This document shows, one piece after another, positions 1-11,334 of a stretch of DNA of 64,000 nucleotides. The position numbers and the translations under genes were made by a program. This DNA comes from Cinclus cinclus (lineage: Eukaryota > Chordata > Aves > Passeriformes > Cinclidae). The stretch's first letter is position 1; each line of letters begins with the position of its first letter. Where the stretch lies: contig NC_085074.1 of assembly GCF_963662255.1 (NCBI RefSeq), forward strand, positions 1,488,001-1,552,000. Reading direction: 5' to 3'. Below the pieces are notes generated by a model. That model was not told the DNA's origin and did no database searches. It saw nothing but the letters and a program-made list of their open reading frames with translations.

Positions 1-249
1 CATGATTTGGCAGCATCACTCTCCTTACCCTAGAAAAGCATCAAGGATTTATTTCTATAATTTTACATGACTTGATATAATTTTTTATGCCTCTGAGCCC
101 CATGGCAGCACTTTGTGCTCCCTCCCCCACCAGCACGGAGCTAAGAAGGGACAGACGTGACGTCATTAACTCTGGGCACTGCTTCCCGTTTAATTAGCTC
201 CACTATGCTTAATTAATTAGAGATGCACCATTGGAGACCTGATGGACGA
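1..249. other. Non-repeat left edge, AT-rich, no gene seen
   Basis: No open frame of note and no repeat recognised. The stretch contains TTAATTAATTAG-type AT motifs around 190-220 and one perfect cAMP-response-element palindrome, listed separately. Confidence 0.4.
158..165. promoter_or_regulatory. Perfect CRE palindrome TGACGTCA
   Basis: The octamer TGACGTCA is the consensus binding site of CREB/ATF factors. It sits just upstream of homeodomain-like ATTA motifs. A single octamer is expected by chance about once per 65 kb, fewer for a CpG-containing one, so the match alone does not show function. There is no adjacent gene or TATA box to support a promoter. Confidence 0.25.
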
Positions 250-401
250 TCCTGTTTGGAGTGGGCTGTTCCAAGGCAGGTAGAACAGGGCTTGGAGAAC
301 CCTGGGACAGTGGAGGGGTCCCTGCCCATGGCAGGGGTGGCACTGGATGGGCTTTAAGGTCCTTCCAACCCAAACCATTTCATGATTTTGTGATTCTGTG
401 A
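250..401 (+). mobile_element. CR1 LINE 3'-end fragment
   Basis: Reads forward through a block resembling GGACAGTGGGAGGTGTCC, then CCCATGGCAGGGGTGG, then GGCTTTAAGGTCCTTCC, and ends with degenerate copies of the CR1 terminal ATTCTGTG-type octamer. Severely 5'-truncated, containing only the 3' untranslated region. The left boundary is fuzzy. Confidence 0.88.
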
Positions 402-1178
402 GTCCCTGGCACCTGGCAGTGCTGGCACGGCACCTCCCTTCCCACCACAGCAGCTTTTCCCTGAGGAATGAGGCAGCAGCGATGATGGATGCACGTCTGC
501 AGCTCCACCAAGAGCTGCAGATGATGGATAGGCCTGAAGAGAAAGATGAGATCCCTTGATTAAAACAGAAATTAATTAATGGGCCGGGAGATGCAGATGA
601 TGGCTCAGAGCAGGGATGGATGGAGAGCTGGGAAATGCTGGCTCAGCAGGAGAGGGGAAAAGGAAATGAAAAACTTGGATGTCACCTGGATCAGACACCA
701 GCAGAAGGCTGGAGTCAGCAGCACTTTTCCCAGACACCCTGAGGGATCTGCTCTGTCCACATGGAAACACTGAACAAGGACTCTTCAAGGAGGCCCAACT
801 TTCTCCAGGTTACCAGAATTTAGGGAATGTTGGGTGAGGAGTCAGGAAGGGCAGTGGAGATCTCAGGGTGTTGGAGAGAGTGGATGGGCTCACTAAGCCT
901 GAAAAGCTTCCTTTCCTTCACACATTTGAGTCAAAAACAGATGTAAAATGAAATTCTGACCATTTAGCTGCAATTAAGTAGGTGCTCCTGCTCTCTGAAC
1001 AGCCAGGGAATCAATCTTGGCACACAGGATCAACTTCCTGCCTTCTTTTCTCTATCTTGCCCTAACTGTCCCCAAACTGTCAGCTGGAACTCTTCGTTCT
1101 GGTCCTTTCTACATCTGATCAGAACAACTCAGCACCACCAAGCTTGTTTAGCCACTGGCATGGGGGAGTAGGAGATCA
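402..1178. other. Unassigned sequence, no gene seen
   Basis: Two opposed frames of 64-70 codons overlap at 576-788 and show no recognisable domain, so they look like chance. No repeat recognised. Confidence 0.4.
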
Positions 1179-1207
1179 GGGTTAGGGTTAAGGTTGTTAG
1201 GGTTAGG
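1179..1207 (+). repeat. Short degenerate telomere-like tract
   Basis: Contains GGTTAGGGTTAAGG followed by GTTAGGGTTAGG, that is three to four imperfect copies of the vertebrate telomere hexamer TTAGGG. It lies about 20 bp before the 3' end of a reverse-oriented CR1 copy. It is too short to be a large interstitial telomere block. Confidence 0.55.
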
Positions 1208-1228
1208 CACCCAAATCCTAAAATTGTC

Positions 1229-1590
1229 GTACCTGGAATCCCAGAATCCCTGAGGTTGGAAAAACCCCCTTGGTGGTCGAGTCCAAGCTGTGCTGGATCC
1301 CCTCCTCATTCCCAACCCAGAGCTCCAAGTGCCACATCCAGGAGTTCCTCGGACACCTCCAGGGATGGGGATCCAAATTCCCCTGGGCAGTTCCAAACCC
1401 TGACCACCCTTCCCATGGAGAAATTCCTGCTGCTGTCCTCCCTGAGGCCGTTCCCTCTCCTCCTGTCCCTGTTCCCTGGGAGAAGATCCACAGCAGAGCC
1501 ACAAGGTCCCTCCTGAGTGTCCTTTGTTCCCAAACACTCCCAGTTAATCCCACTAATCCTGCCCCGTCAGCTCCCAACACTCAGCCAGGA
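1229..1590 (-). mobile_element. CR1 LINE fragment, reverse, variant subfamily
   Basis: Begins with AATCCCAGAATCCCTGAGG and a GTTGGAAAAA block, followed by GAGTCCAAGCTGTG, GCCACATCCAGGAG and, further in, GAGGCCGTTCCCTCTCCTCCTGTCC. These are features of a CR1 3' region distinct from the GGTTTGGGTTGGA subfamily elsewhere in the window. The same variant recurs at 48566-48688. The inner end fades near 1560-1590. Confidence 0.72.
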
Positions 1591-2462
1591 CGTTGGGGAC
1601 TCCAATCTTTAAACCTGTAAAATATTCCCGTTTTCCTCTGTGTTTAGGTGAAATCTTGCTGATTGAAGGAGTCTCCTTGAGCGGGGGCAGCAGCCTGATG
1701 GCAACATCCTGATCCTTGCCACACACCATAACACAAGGATTAAACTCAATTACCATTCCGTTCATTAATGTGCAGCATCCAGAAAATTTCCGGCAATTTC
1801 CACTCAAGAAGGTCCAGCGTGTTTTTATAGCTCTCCTCATTTCTCCCCAAAGGCTGCAATTTTGGTATTATGAACAAACTCTGGGCAAAAATAACGCTTT
1901 GCTAAAGCTTCACTTGACTGCAGCCACAAACGTGCCTCTGAGAAACTGAAATTTAGGTCTGAGATGGAGCCTGTAAAACTTCGGAAATCCCAGTGGGGGG
2001 AAATCCATGATGAACTCTGAGTTAATCCCAACAATCTCACCTATTGAATTTTTTTCCTTTTATCAATTGAACTGCTTGTTCCCAATAACTCATTTCCAGG
2101 TAATGAACTGAAATACCCGAGACCTGCTCAGTTCTAATTGACACCTTTTCCTAGAACACCTTAATCAGAAATTATTGGCCTAATAATGATTTTTCCGATG
2201 CCAGGACATGCTAAACAAACTCCAGGCTGCCCTAAAGAAGCAGAAAACTGAATGAAATTTTATTTTAGAGGCTGCAGCATCTTTTGTTCCCTCCTCAAAA
2301 TCAGGGCAGACTGCTCCTGATTCCTGGGTGTGGAGAAACGACCAGTTGGGATTGACGTTACAAACCAAAAATTGAGCTTTTTAAACCCAGAGTTGGTACA
2401 AATATGATTTGTCTTCCATGAGGGGGGTGATGGAATTCCCAGAGTTCCCTGGAATAAATATA
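1591..2462. other. Unassigned sequence, no gene seen
   Basis: Moderately AT-rich. Overlapping 67-95-codon frames on both strands have no recognisable domains. No repeat identified. Confidence 0.4.
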
Positions 2463-2612
2463 ATGGAATTATGGGATGGTTTGGGTTGGAAGGGTCCTTA
2501 AAGCCCATCCAGTTCCAACCCAAACACCTCCCACTATCCCAGGTTGCTCCAAGCCCTGTCCAGCCTGGCCTTGGACACTTCCAGGGATCCAGGGGCACCC
2601 TCCACGATCCTG
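2463..2612 (-). mobile_element. CR1 LINE 3'-end fragment
   Basis: Reverse copy beginning ATGGGATGGTTTGGGTTGGA, then CTTAAAGCCCATCCAGTTCC, CCCACTATCCCAGGTTGC and CTTGGACACTTCCAGGGATC. The usual TGCCATGGGCAGGGA block is missing between the last two landmarks, so there is a small internal deletion. It ends as the match to the GCAGCCACAG block is lost. Confidence 0.88.
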
Positions 2613-3519
2613 GAAATCGCATGGAAAGGAGCAAACACTGATTACAAATCCCTCAATTTTTCTGTTTGCTTTAAATCATCTTTCCATATTTTCTGCTTTT
2701 GATTCTTTAAAAATACATCCCAGATTCTCCTGGGTCAAAGTTTCTTCATTTTGAGTTTTAACTAAGGACTTTTGAGACAATCAGAACCCGTGGTGAATAA
2801 GAATTTTCTGTTTAGTTAAAAAGGGTTCCTAATTGGTTGTAATCAATGCAGTGTGTTCAGTTCATCATTGGATGTAGGGCTGGAATCTGTGGAGCAAGGA
2901 GGAATTGCTGCTGATGGATGCACACAGAGGCATCCCACGCTCCATTTGTACCATGGCCTTTTTTATTTCCATGAATAAAAATCAAAACCAGACAATCATT
3001 AAAGAAATATAAAATCGCTGAACAGGCTCTGAGCATCAGAGCTTCATTTTCTTCCATTTTCCCCTGTCTTTTTTTCCTGGAGCTTGTCCTCTGGGCCATG
3101 GTCTCTTTGTGTTTCTGTTCAGCCAGGTGGATTTAGTGTCTGCGCCACAGGAGGGATTGACAGCGAGACAGGACCAGCAAATCCAAACGGGGGGAATTAA
3201 TCAGGAAAGGGGATTTTTATTCCTTTATCCGAGATGAAGTGACCACAGCAAGGGGAGGAGCTGTCAGTGACCGTGTCAGAGCTAAGCCCGTTATTCCTGA
3301 CCAGGATTCCAGGAAAGGGTTTGGAATTGCCACCATTCCCAGCTGGCACTCTTCCTGAGGAGTTTTCCACCCACAGCCCATAGGAACTTGGATGTGGCGT
3401 TGGGAATAAGGAAATCACTGCTGGATGTGGCAGGAGGAGGGAAGGGGGGGGGAGAAGGAGCAGCTGCTTCTCCTGTCCGAGGGAGGTGAGGATCCCTCTG
3501 GGGAGATGGAGAGGGGGAA
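2613..3519. other. Unassigned sequence, no gene seen
   Basis: T-rich and A-rich stretches with short frames only. A frame of 80 codons at 2857-3099 on the minus strand shows no family resemblance. A G-run lies near 3446-3453. Confidence 0.4.
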
Positions 3520-4105
3520 TCCTCACAAACCACCCAGTGCCACCCCTGCCATGGCAGGGACACCTCCCACTGTCCCAGGGAGCTCCAACCTGGCCTTGGG
3601 CACTCCCAGGGATCCAGGGGCAGCCACAGCTCCTCTGGGAATTCCATCCCAGCCCCTCCCCACCCTCCCAGCCAGGAATTCCTTCCCAATATCCCATCCA
3701 GCCCTGCCCTCTGGCAGTTGAAGCCATTCCCTGTGTCCTGTCCCTCCATCCCTTGTCCCCAGTCCCTCTCCAGCTCTCCTGAAGCCCCTTCAGATCCTGG
3801 AAGGAGCTTTGAGCTCTCCCTGGATCCTTCCCCTCTCCAGGCTGGACAATCCCAGCTCTCCCAGCCTGGCTCCAGAGCTGCTCCAGCCCTTCATGGTTTC
3901 CTCTGGATTTGCTCCTTTTTTTTCCACATCATCTGGGGCACAACACGTGTGGGATAGGAACATGGGAGGGTCACCCCTGTTCCCCCAAAACTCCTCTTAA
4001 TTCAGATTTCCTGAAGTCATTCCCTGCTCTCGCACCCACAGCTCTCTACAGGTGCTGGAGCATTTTCATGGCCCTTCCTGGACTCTCTCCAGCAGCTCCA
4101 CATCC
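3520..4105 (-). mobile_element. Long CR1 LINE fragment, interrupted
   Basis: Reverse copy with the full run of 3' landmarks: TGCCATGGCAGGGACACC, the AGCCACAGCTCC block, CAGGAATTCCTTCCCAATAT, GTGTCCTGTCCCTCCATCCC, CCAGTCCCTCTCCAGCTC and GGCTGGACAATCCCAGC. The match weakens over about 3925-4030 and resumes with a block ending CAGCAGCTCCACATCC at 4088-4105, which is normally further 5' in CR1. The gap may be an insertion or a decayed section. Confidence 0.87.
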
Positions 4106-5246
4106 CGAATTAATTAATTAAACTCCAGAATCAAACCCTGACCCCCAGCCCAAGTTCTGCCCATCCCCAACTCTCTGCTTTCAGTGCTCCTGACACAGCT
4201 GCTCCTTGAAATGATCTCCAGCTCCCCGGAAAACAAAACAAATCCAAATGCGCCTCATCTCAGCAGCCCCATTTCTCATTCTGCTGCTGACAACACCTAA
4301 TGAAGTGGATAAATGATTAATTAAGAAACAATATTTCTTTACAGAAGCTCACTCCTGGGGGGAGGAAAGCGAATCCCTCGGTGCTATTGTTCACTGGAAT
4401 GTTTTCCACTATTTTTAGTAAGTGGAGGAGAAGCTGGAGCAGCACAAAGGGAAGTGGAGCCGTGTTTGATCAGAGCAGGAACAACAAACAAATCTCCAAA
4501 CACCCCTCCAGGTGCTCCCTGGCCCTGGAATTTGCTCCTCTGCCACTCCTGATCAACACTGAGCTCTGCAAATGGGGTTCATTGCTGATGCCAGGCTTGG
4601 GAAAAATGATAAATCCAAAGGGGGAAAAGCGGGGTCGCTTTTGGTCATCCACACAAGACACGTGGTTCCTAAAAGTAAAAACTAATAAATATGTTAAATA
4701 AATAAAAAATAATACAATGCTCAACCTTTTCCTCCTTCCTTCAGAGCCTTCCCATTCCTCCACGCACTGGCTGTGGCATCAGGAATACGGAGCAGGATAT
4801 TAAATCTCTCCAAGAATTAATTCTTGGAAAAAACCCGGGCTATAATTAAACAACGTCCAATTAACAGCTTGAAAAGACCCATCTGAAAGTTGCAGTTACA
4901 AACTTTGACTCCAGTGGCCCCCTGGAGATGATTCCTTAATCTCATTTAATTAAGATATTCATAATATGCCAGGCAAGGATTTTGGAAAGAGACTTTTTAA
5001 GCTTCCCATTCCCATTTAGGAAGGAATGGCAGTGGCTGGAGCTATGTACAGCCATCAAGACCTCAATTAAAAAAATAACTTTTTGATTGATAGCTTTGCT
5101 TCTTTATGTATTCTGGTGTGCAGCAAAGAAAAAAGTTGCTGAAAATGCAATCCACACATCAAAGTGCAATACCTGGAATAAGAACAGGTCCATTCAATCC
5201 TGTTATTCCAGGCAGTGGGAAATTAAAGTTTTGATTTTAGCTTGGA
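4106..5246. other. AT-rich unassigned sequence, no gene seen
   Basis: Contains several TTAATTAA-type clusters (about 4109-4122, 4315-4325, 4944-4960) and an A/T-rich tract at 4680-4715. A 106-codon plus-strand frame (4381-4701) overlaps a 97-codon minus frame. Neither is recognisable. Confidence 0.4.
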
Positions 5247-5360
5247 ATTTCACAGAATCCTGGCTTGGTTTGGGTTAGAAGAGACCTCCAAAGGCCATCG
5301 AGTCCAACCAAGGGACACTTTCCACTGTATCAGGTTGCTCCATACCCCACCCAATTTCTC
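5247..5360 (-). mobile_element. CR1 LINE 3'-end fragment
   Basis: Reverse copy beginning TTTCACAGAATCCTGGCTTG and GGTTTGGGTTAGAAGAGACC, then ATCGAGTCCAACC and CACTTTCCACTGTATCAGG. Only about 110 bp is retained, and it carries an ATCGAGTCCAACC motif seen in some CR1 subfamilies. Confidence 0.82.
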
Positions 5361-6973
5361 ATCCTGGAGTATTTTCCTTAAAAATACCATTTCCCATCCC
5401 CATTTAAAAGTACCCAAAAAAACACCTCGGTGAAGCACTGACAGCAGGGATTTGAATTTTCCTCAAAAACCATGGACAACCCCCCCAGCACTTCCCATTT
5501 CCTTCCCATTCCTGACATTATTTTGGAGAGCGGCTCTGGTGCAAACCCCCGTGCTCACACTGATCCCCTGCAGTTTAACCTCTGCCCCATCCAGGCTGTT
5601 TTCCTCAAAAATCCCTTTTTTCCCCCTTTATTTTGGAATAGTCTGATGTGGCAGGGCTGATCTCAAGGCCTCTCCCAGCAGCACCAGCAGCCTTTGGAAT
5701 TGTTCCACTTCCATTTTCTCCGGGAGAGAGCAGCCGAAATCAATCTCTCTGCTGCATTCCCCTCTCTCCTCTCTCATTTCTCTTCCCAGGACTGGAGGTG
5801 GAAAAGCCATTTTTTGGGAGCAGAGGCATTGGCAGGATGATTTCCCACTTGTTATTCCCTCCAGCTGCAGACAAAGACCTCCCACCTGCCCTCTGGACAT
5901 CCCTGATTGCTGGATACAATATCCCTGATTTTTACCCAAATTTACAATTAATTCCTTGCTCCTACATCACTCCTTAACCTCAGTGGCCTTTATTCCTCTT
6001 TTTCCCCCCCTCAGGACCCAACAGAGCAGAATTCCCAATGCATCCACTTCCTCCAAAACTCATTTATCCTTTTTTTTTTTTTTTCCAAAGCCCATTTCCC
6101 AGCACATGATTTTCCTCTGAAGCAGAGATCCTTGGGGTATTTTTTCCTCTCCAGCCAGAAATTTGGGATGTTTCCTTTCATGTTTTTTCCTCCTAAGGAC
6201 TCCAAAACCAATAGCTTTGGATAGAGATCATTAAGCCCTAAATGACCTATAAATTCCTATTAAAGGAGAGTTATACTTAATTCAGCCCCCCAGATTTCCA
6301 CCCCATATTGCTTCTGGCTGTGTCAAACTCTGGGAGGATCAATAATTCCAACCTGGTTGCAATTCCATTCCTGCTCAGGAGCAGTCACTCTCCATCCTGG
6401 GATTTCTCACGGCCTCCTTGCTTTAATTTCTGAACATTTCATCTCCTGCACAAAGCCAACCACAGCAACCAAGTCCTCAAAGAGTTTTTTGGGAGACTCC
6501 CCCAGATGAGCCCTTCTGGGAAAAAGCATTTTCTGCCTGAAATAGGTTTTGTTTTGATCTTTATTTTTTACTTGGATAGGTGGGAACAGGGAAGACAAAG
6601 GTCAGCAAAGGTTTCTCTGGAGCAAAGCATTGGTAAAACTAATTTTCCTTGGATTTGAAGCATCCCAACCCTGGGCAAGGCCTTGGCAAGCCCAGCTTTT
6701 CTGTCCCAGTCACCCTCTACAAAGTTGTTTTGTCCTGTTCCATGAGCTGGCAAGGCAAACTGCAGTTTTTACAGAAAAAAATCCGCATGGATCCTGCAGG
6801 ATCCATCCAGGTTGTGCCTTCAGGGACAGGATCTATCCCTGGCTCCCTGCACAACCTCGTTCTTCCTTGTAAGAATCCTTTGTGGTGCTCCAGTCCCACC
6901 TGGGCCAGGTGAGGGTTTGTTCCTGCTCACGGGGAGGATCCCGGAGGAGGTGGCAGATGGCTGCAGGCACAAC
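5361..6973. other. Unassigned sequence with a poly(T) run, no gene seen
   Basis: Pyrimidine-rich on the plus strand between 5450 and 5830. A 15-base T run sits at 6070-6084. Opposed frames of 103 and 109 codons overlap at 5628-5977 with no domain signature. No transposon identified. Confidence 0.4.
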
Positions 6974-7360
6974 TCATGGAATCCTGGAATGATTTGTCTG
7001 GGAAGGGACCTTGAAACTCATCTGCCATAGGCAGGGACACCTCCCACTGTCCCAGGTGCTCCAAACCCTGTCTTGGGTATGCTCAGGGATCCAGGGGCAG
7101 CCACAGCTTCTCTGGGAATTCCGTCCCAGCCCCTCCCACCCCCCACAGCCAGGAATTCCTACCCAATATCCCATCAAATCCTAGTCTCCATAATTTGGAA
7201 GCCATTCCCTGTGTCCTGTCCCTCTATCCCTTGTCCCCATCCCTCTCCAGCTCTCCTGGATGCCCTTTAGGGCCTGAGCTCTCCCTGGATCCTTCTCCTC
7301 TCCAGGCTGGACAATCTCAGCTCTCCCAGCCTGGCTCCAGAGGGGCTCCAGATTTTGGAT
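6974..7360 (-). mobile_element. CR1 LINE fragment, long
   Basis: Reverse copy from CATGGAATCCTGGAATGATT through GCCATAGGCAGGGACACC, AGCCACAGCTTCTCTGGG, CAGGAATTCCTACCCAATAT, CTGTGTCCTGTCCCTC and CTCCAGGCTGGACAATC. The start of a 246-codon open frame at 7195-7935 lies inside this element, so that frame is not a gene call. Confidence 0.9.
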
Positions 7361-7902
7361 CATCCTTGTGGACTTTCAATTTGTTCCTACTGCAAACCAG
7401 GTGCCAGGCTCAGTCCATCTCCCCCGGCTCCAGCCCCACTGGAATCCAGTGGTTTTCCAAGCCCTGGATTGAAAATCCTAGACCTGCCCTGCTGGGATCA
7501 GGACTAAGGTTTTGGACCTCCCACCCTGGCAGAGGAGCTCTGCTGTCCCCTGAGCAGCTGGAGGGATTGACGTGCTCTGAGTTCCCTCGGCATGAACAAA
7601 TCCCTTCTCCAGTCAGGCACATCCCACTCCCAGCACATCCCTTCCCTGCACTGCCCCGAGTCCCTGATGGATCTCGGCTCCTGAGCCTGGGAGCTCCATC
7701 TGCTGACAGCTCCCGAGCCATGGGACACGATTCCCAGGGGAAATCCAGGATTCTGTCCTGGAATCACCCGGCCCTTCACAGGCACAGATTCCAAACCAGC
7801 TTCTTCTGCCGGTCTCAGAGAGTTCAAAGCATTTTTCCCAGTTATCCCTCAGCAGAAATCCCATATGGATGGATGGAGGTTGAAAGACACCCCAAAATTT
7901 TC
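7361..7902. other. Unassigned sequence, no gene seen
   Basis: Follows the CR1 copy and leads into the microsatellite. Open frames here run in from the CR1 or overlap on the opposite strand (103 and 107 codons), with no recognisable family. Confidence 0.4.
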
Positions 7903-7948
7903 CTCAATCAATCAATCAATCAATCAATCAAATAAATAAATAAATAAA
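7903..7948. repeat. Compound microsatellite (TCAA)n-(AAAT)n
   Basis: About seven TCAA units are followed directly by about five AAAT units. The switch of unit is exact at 7930. It lies about 50 bp before the 3' end of a reverse CR1 copy. Confidence 0.95.
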
Positions 7949-8000
7949 GTCCATGTTTCAAGCTGACAGTTTTTCCCCCAGAAAAAAATTAGAAAAATCA

Positions 8001-8172
8001 TTGAATCAGAGAGTCGTGGAATTGTTTAGGTTGGAAAAGCCCTCTAAGACCATCGAATCCACCCGTTCTCTCAGCACTGTCAAGGCCACCTAACCCATGT
8101 CCCCAAATGCTGCATCCATCTCCAAATCTCCTCAGGGTTTGGGACTCCACTACTGCCCTGGACAACCTGCAA
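8001..8172 (-). mobile_element. CR1 LINE 3'-end fragment, second subfamily
   Basis: Reverse copy with GTGGAATTGTTTAGGTTGG, AAAAGCCCTCTAAGACCATC, AGCACTGTCAAGGCCACC, CATGTCCCCAAATGC and GGGACTCCACTACTGCCC. This GTTTAGGTTGGAAAAG type also occurs at 14.6, 15.6, 37.5, 42.2 and 45.9 kb. Confidence 0.87.
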
Positions 8173-8766
8173 AGAGAGGACTGGACATCGATTTCCATGA
8201 AGAAATTTCCCCTAAAAGCCCCATACTTGATGGGGAGCTCCATCCTGGAGGTGCAGGGGCTGGAATGAGGCTCAGGAGGGGATCCTGAGTTGTCACTTCA
8301 CTGAGCAGCAACCTCCTGTTAGTCCAAAGAAAGCATTTGGATATTTTGTTGGTGTTAAACATCTGAGACGGAGCGATGTTGATGTGGCACAGGCTCTTTC
8401 CGGGCCTGCTCTCACATTTTTCATGCTTTATTACCCAGCAACTTCCCCACCACCTCCAAAACGCCTGGGGAAAACACAAGCAGATTAAAAGAAAAACTAT
8501 TGCTTAATATTAGAATGAAATAGATCCTGGTTGTGGAATAAGAATAATTACAGCCAGGAGAGCCAGGCCCGGGAGAGCCCCCAGTCCTCCAGCAGTTTGT
8601 CTCTCTAAATGAATTTGCCCCATAAACATTTTTAGTGATCTCATTAGCAATGTTAATAAAAGTCATTAACTACAACACCATCCAGAGTGGTTTGGGGACG
8701 AGGCCAGATGCAGGTTTGGAGTTCAAATGTGAAGGCACAGGGAGTGCTGGCTGGGGAATTTGTGGA
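8173..8766. other. Unassigned sequence, no gene seen
   Basis: No repeat recognised. Short overlapping frames on the minus strand (81 and 109 codons) lack any recognisable motif. Confidence 0.4.
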
Positions 8767-8903
8767 TAAACCATCCCTGGAAATGTCCAAGGCCAGGTTG
8801 GATGGGGCTTGAAGCAGCCTGGGGTAGTGGAAGGTGTCTGGGCTGGAACTGGGTAAATTTTGAGGTCCTTCTCCACCCCAATCCACTCCATGATTCCATG
8901 ATA
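8767..8903 (+). mobile_element. CR1 LINE 3'-end fragment
   Basis: Forward copy: CATCCCTGGAAATGTCCAAG, GGCCAGGTTGGATGGGGC, GGGGTAGTGGAAGGTGTC and a terminal CACTCCATGATTCCATGATA. The CCATGGCAGGG block is deleted between GGTGTC and CTGGAACTGGG. Confidence 0.86.
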
Positions 8904-10033
8904 ATGTCAAAATACACAGGACTCAAGATGGCCTTTGCCTGCTCCCCCCTGCCCTGTGCATGTTTCACAGTTAGAACACGAAATCAAGAGGTTAAATTGG
9001 GATTTTCACCCCATGGATTGACTTGGGTTGGATGTTCTGCTCTGAAATCCCCCCCTTGTTTGTCCTCACGTGCTGGGGGTGCCTGGCTGAGCTCCCCACT
9101 CCCAAATGATGTCCAGAAAAACAGATTTTCCACCTCAGTTTGCACAAAAGCTGGGAAGCCAAACTGCCAGATTGGAAGGAAACACAGGGGGAAGAGAAAC
9201 CTGAGCTAAACATCCTCGATTCAGATTTCACAACCCCAGTTTTAAGGGGAAGTTGGATGTTTTATTCCATAATCACAAATTCAGCGTTTCCGGAGGGGGT
9301 TTCACCCCCTCTTCCCCTCCATCCGCCTCTCCTCCCCTCCCTCTGGATCCCTGGGATGGCTCTGGCACCGCGAGCCCGGAATAAACACCTTGTCTCCCTC
9401 TGTCTGGGCTGAAGGTGTTCTTTCAGGGGCCTGGAAATATCCGCAGCCAGGAATCCATCACGGCTCCTTCGCTCTGGGCTGACTCGGAGACATCCTGAAA
9501 ATTTAATGTGATGGGAGAGGCGGGAGGAGCCGCCCCGCCAGGAAATGTCACGGCTGCTCTGGATGGCACCACAAATGCCACCCCAAAGGACACCCCAAAG
9601 GACACCTTTGTTTTCCCTTCCATGGAGAGCAGGGAGGAGAGGCAGGAAAAGAGAAAGAAATCAGACGATTTGCGTCAGATGAGGGGTTGGATGTTCCATT
9701 CCATTTGTTGGGAGGACAAATGAATTAATTTGGCCAATCCCTCGGGGGGTACATGGGTAGAGAGGCTTGTGAGGGATGAGGCGCTGGCAGAATTCTCTGC
9801 GGTTTTGGGGTTGATTTAGGACAGGATGGGACGCAGTTGCTGCAGATGGAAGTGGAGCCTGAATAAGGAGCACAGAGCTCACGTCACAGAAAAGCCTCTG
9901 TGGGGAAATGAGAGGAAGAATCATCCTGAGGGAGAAGGGTGGAGAAGGATGGGGAAAGAAGGGATCTACCTATGCAAAATCAGCCCTGCTGGGTGCCAAA
10001 TTCATCTTTAGTCCTGGATTTTCGGATTATAAA
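8904..10033. other. Unassigned sequence, no gene seen
   Basis: A small GC-rich patch with several CpGs is centred at 9508-9550. A 12-bp direct repeat of CACCCCAAAGGA lies near 9575-9600. The 149-codon frame starting at 8760 begins in the upstream CR1 and has no domain signature. Confidence 0.4.
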
Positions 10034-10155
10034 TCCATAGAATGCTCTGGGTACAAGGCATCATAAATCCCATCTCATTCCACCCCCTGCCATGGTCCCA
10101 GGGTGCTCCAAACCTAATCCAGACTGGCTCTGAACACCTCAGGAAAGCCCCAGGA
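10034..10155 (-). mobile_element. CR1 LINE 3'-end fragment, diverged
   Basis: Reverse copy with CCATAGAATGCTCTGGG, AAATCCCATCTCATTCCACC, CCCTGCCATGGTCCCAGGG and GTGCTCCAAACC. Several internal segments are missing, so it is older or more damaged than most copies here. Confidence 0.72.
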
Positions 10156-11275
10156 CAGGGAGTTTTAACCAAATATTCTGCCAAGGCTGTTGCCTCCCTC
10201 ACCTCTCAGGGATAATCTGGAGTCAGGATCTCAAATTCAGGATCACAACGTGCCACAGCCATAGGAGGAAAAATGCATTTACACCCCACATCATCATCCA
10301 GTGAAACACCTGGAGCTTCCCCCAGGCCGGAGCAGGCCCTGAAATTTCTGAGGGAAGCACAGAAACATCCAAGAAGGAAATCTGTGCTGCTTTAAAAAGG
10401 TACAAATTTCTCCAAGCGGGGACTCGTGTTCCTGAAGCGTCTGGGAATGCCGCAAACATTTCTCCTGAACGACCCCCGACCTCTTCTGCACGACTTGGAG
10501 CTCCTTAGAAGCGTGGCAGGAGATAAATCTCACTCCAAAAGATTCATCCACGAGGCAGCCAGAGGAGCGAGAGCACATCAATATTTTATATTTGCTCAGA
10601 CAGATCCACGAGGACAGCAAGAGTCTGTTGGCCACTGAGAGCAGGGAAGGGGTTCAGGTCCACGCTCCTGATGCCAGCAGGGATTTGGGACAATTGGCTT
10701 TCCCTTGGAATGCCTCATTCCCACAGACCGAGTGTTATTCCTCAAGGATCTGCTGTGAATTTAGAACTTGGAGCTGCTGCACTGGATCGTGAAATGTTAT
10801 GTATTGTACTCATGCTTCTGCTCATTACTGCAATTCTGTGCTGTCAAGGCATCTCTGCTGTGTCACGGATTATGGGATGTGACAGCACACCCCAGAGCTG
10901 GGCTGGAGGGCTGTGACACAGACACATTGTCCCTGGGACATGAAACCAGAGATGGACACACAGGTGTCTTTTGGGTTTCCCAGTCTCAGATTTTTATGGG
11001 GCGCTAACGCTGCCCATAGTGAGTGGGACATTTCTGTATCTCAGAATTATTCTCCAACTTCAGCTGGTGGAGCACGTTCATTTTTATTTCCAAAGCCAAG
11101 GACGCTGTGTTGATGCAGAACTGCAGCCGTGACCAACAGGAAACTTTCAGTCCAAGGGGATGGAGTTGGCTCCACACTGGGAGGGAGGTGGAGTCCTCTG
11201 GCTCCAGAGGGCAGGGGGAGATGGGATTTTGGGAAGGAGTTGGGAATTTTAACACAATTCCAAGGAAATGAAGCC
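10156..11275. other. Unassigned sequence with retained CpGs
   Basis: The section 10410-10620 keeps about nine CpGs in otherwise CpG-poor surroundings. Opposed frames of 113 and 70 codons cover it. No domain is recognisable and I see no convincing splice sites, so nothing is called. Confidence 0.35.
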
Positions 11276-11333
11276 TCCAGCAGCTCCACATCCTTCTTAT
11301 GTGGGGGGTCTGGAGCCGGACACAGTGTTCCAT
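11276..11333 (-). mobile_element. Internal CR1 LINE scrap
   Basis: TCCAGCAGCTCCACATCC, then CTTCTTATGTGGGGGGTC and GGAGCCGGACACAGTGTTCC match a CR1 segment that lies several hundred bases upstream of the 3' terminus. No 3' end is attached, and a microsatellite begins directly at its edge. Confidence 0.6.
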
Positions 11334-11334
11334 A

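Noticed and set aside
7195..7935. 246-codon plus frame
   Set aside because: It starts inside a reverse CR1 copy and ends in the TCAA microsatellite. The middle has no motif and is overlapped by minus frames.
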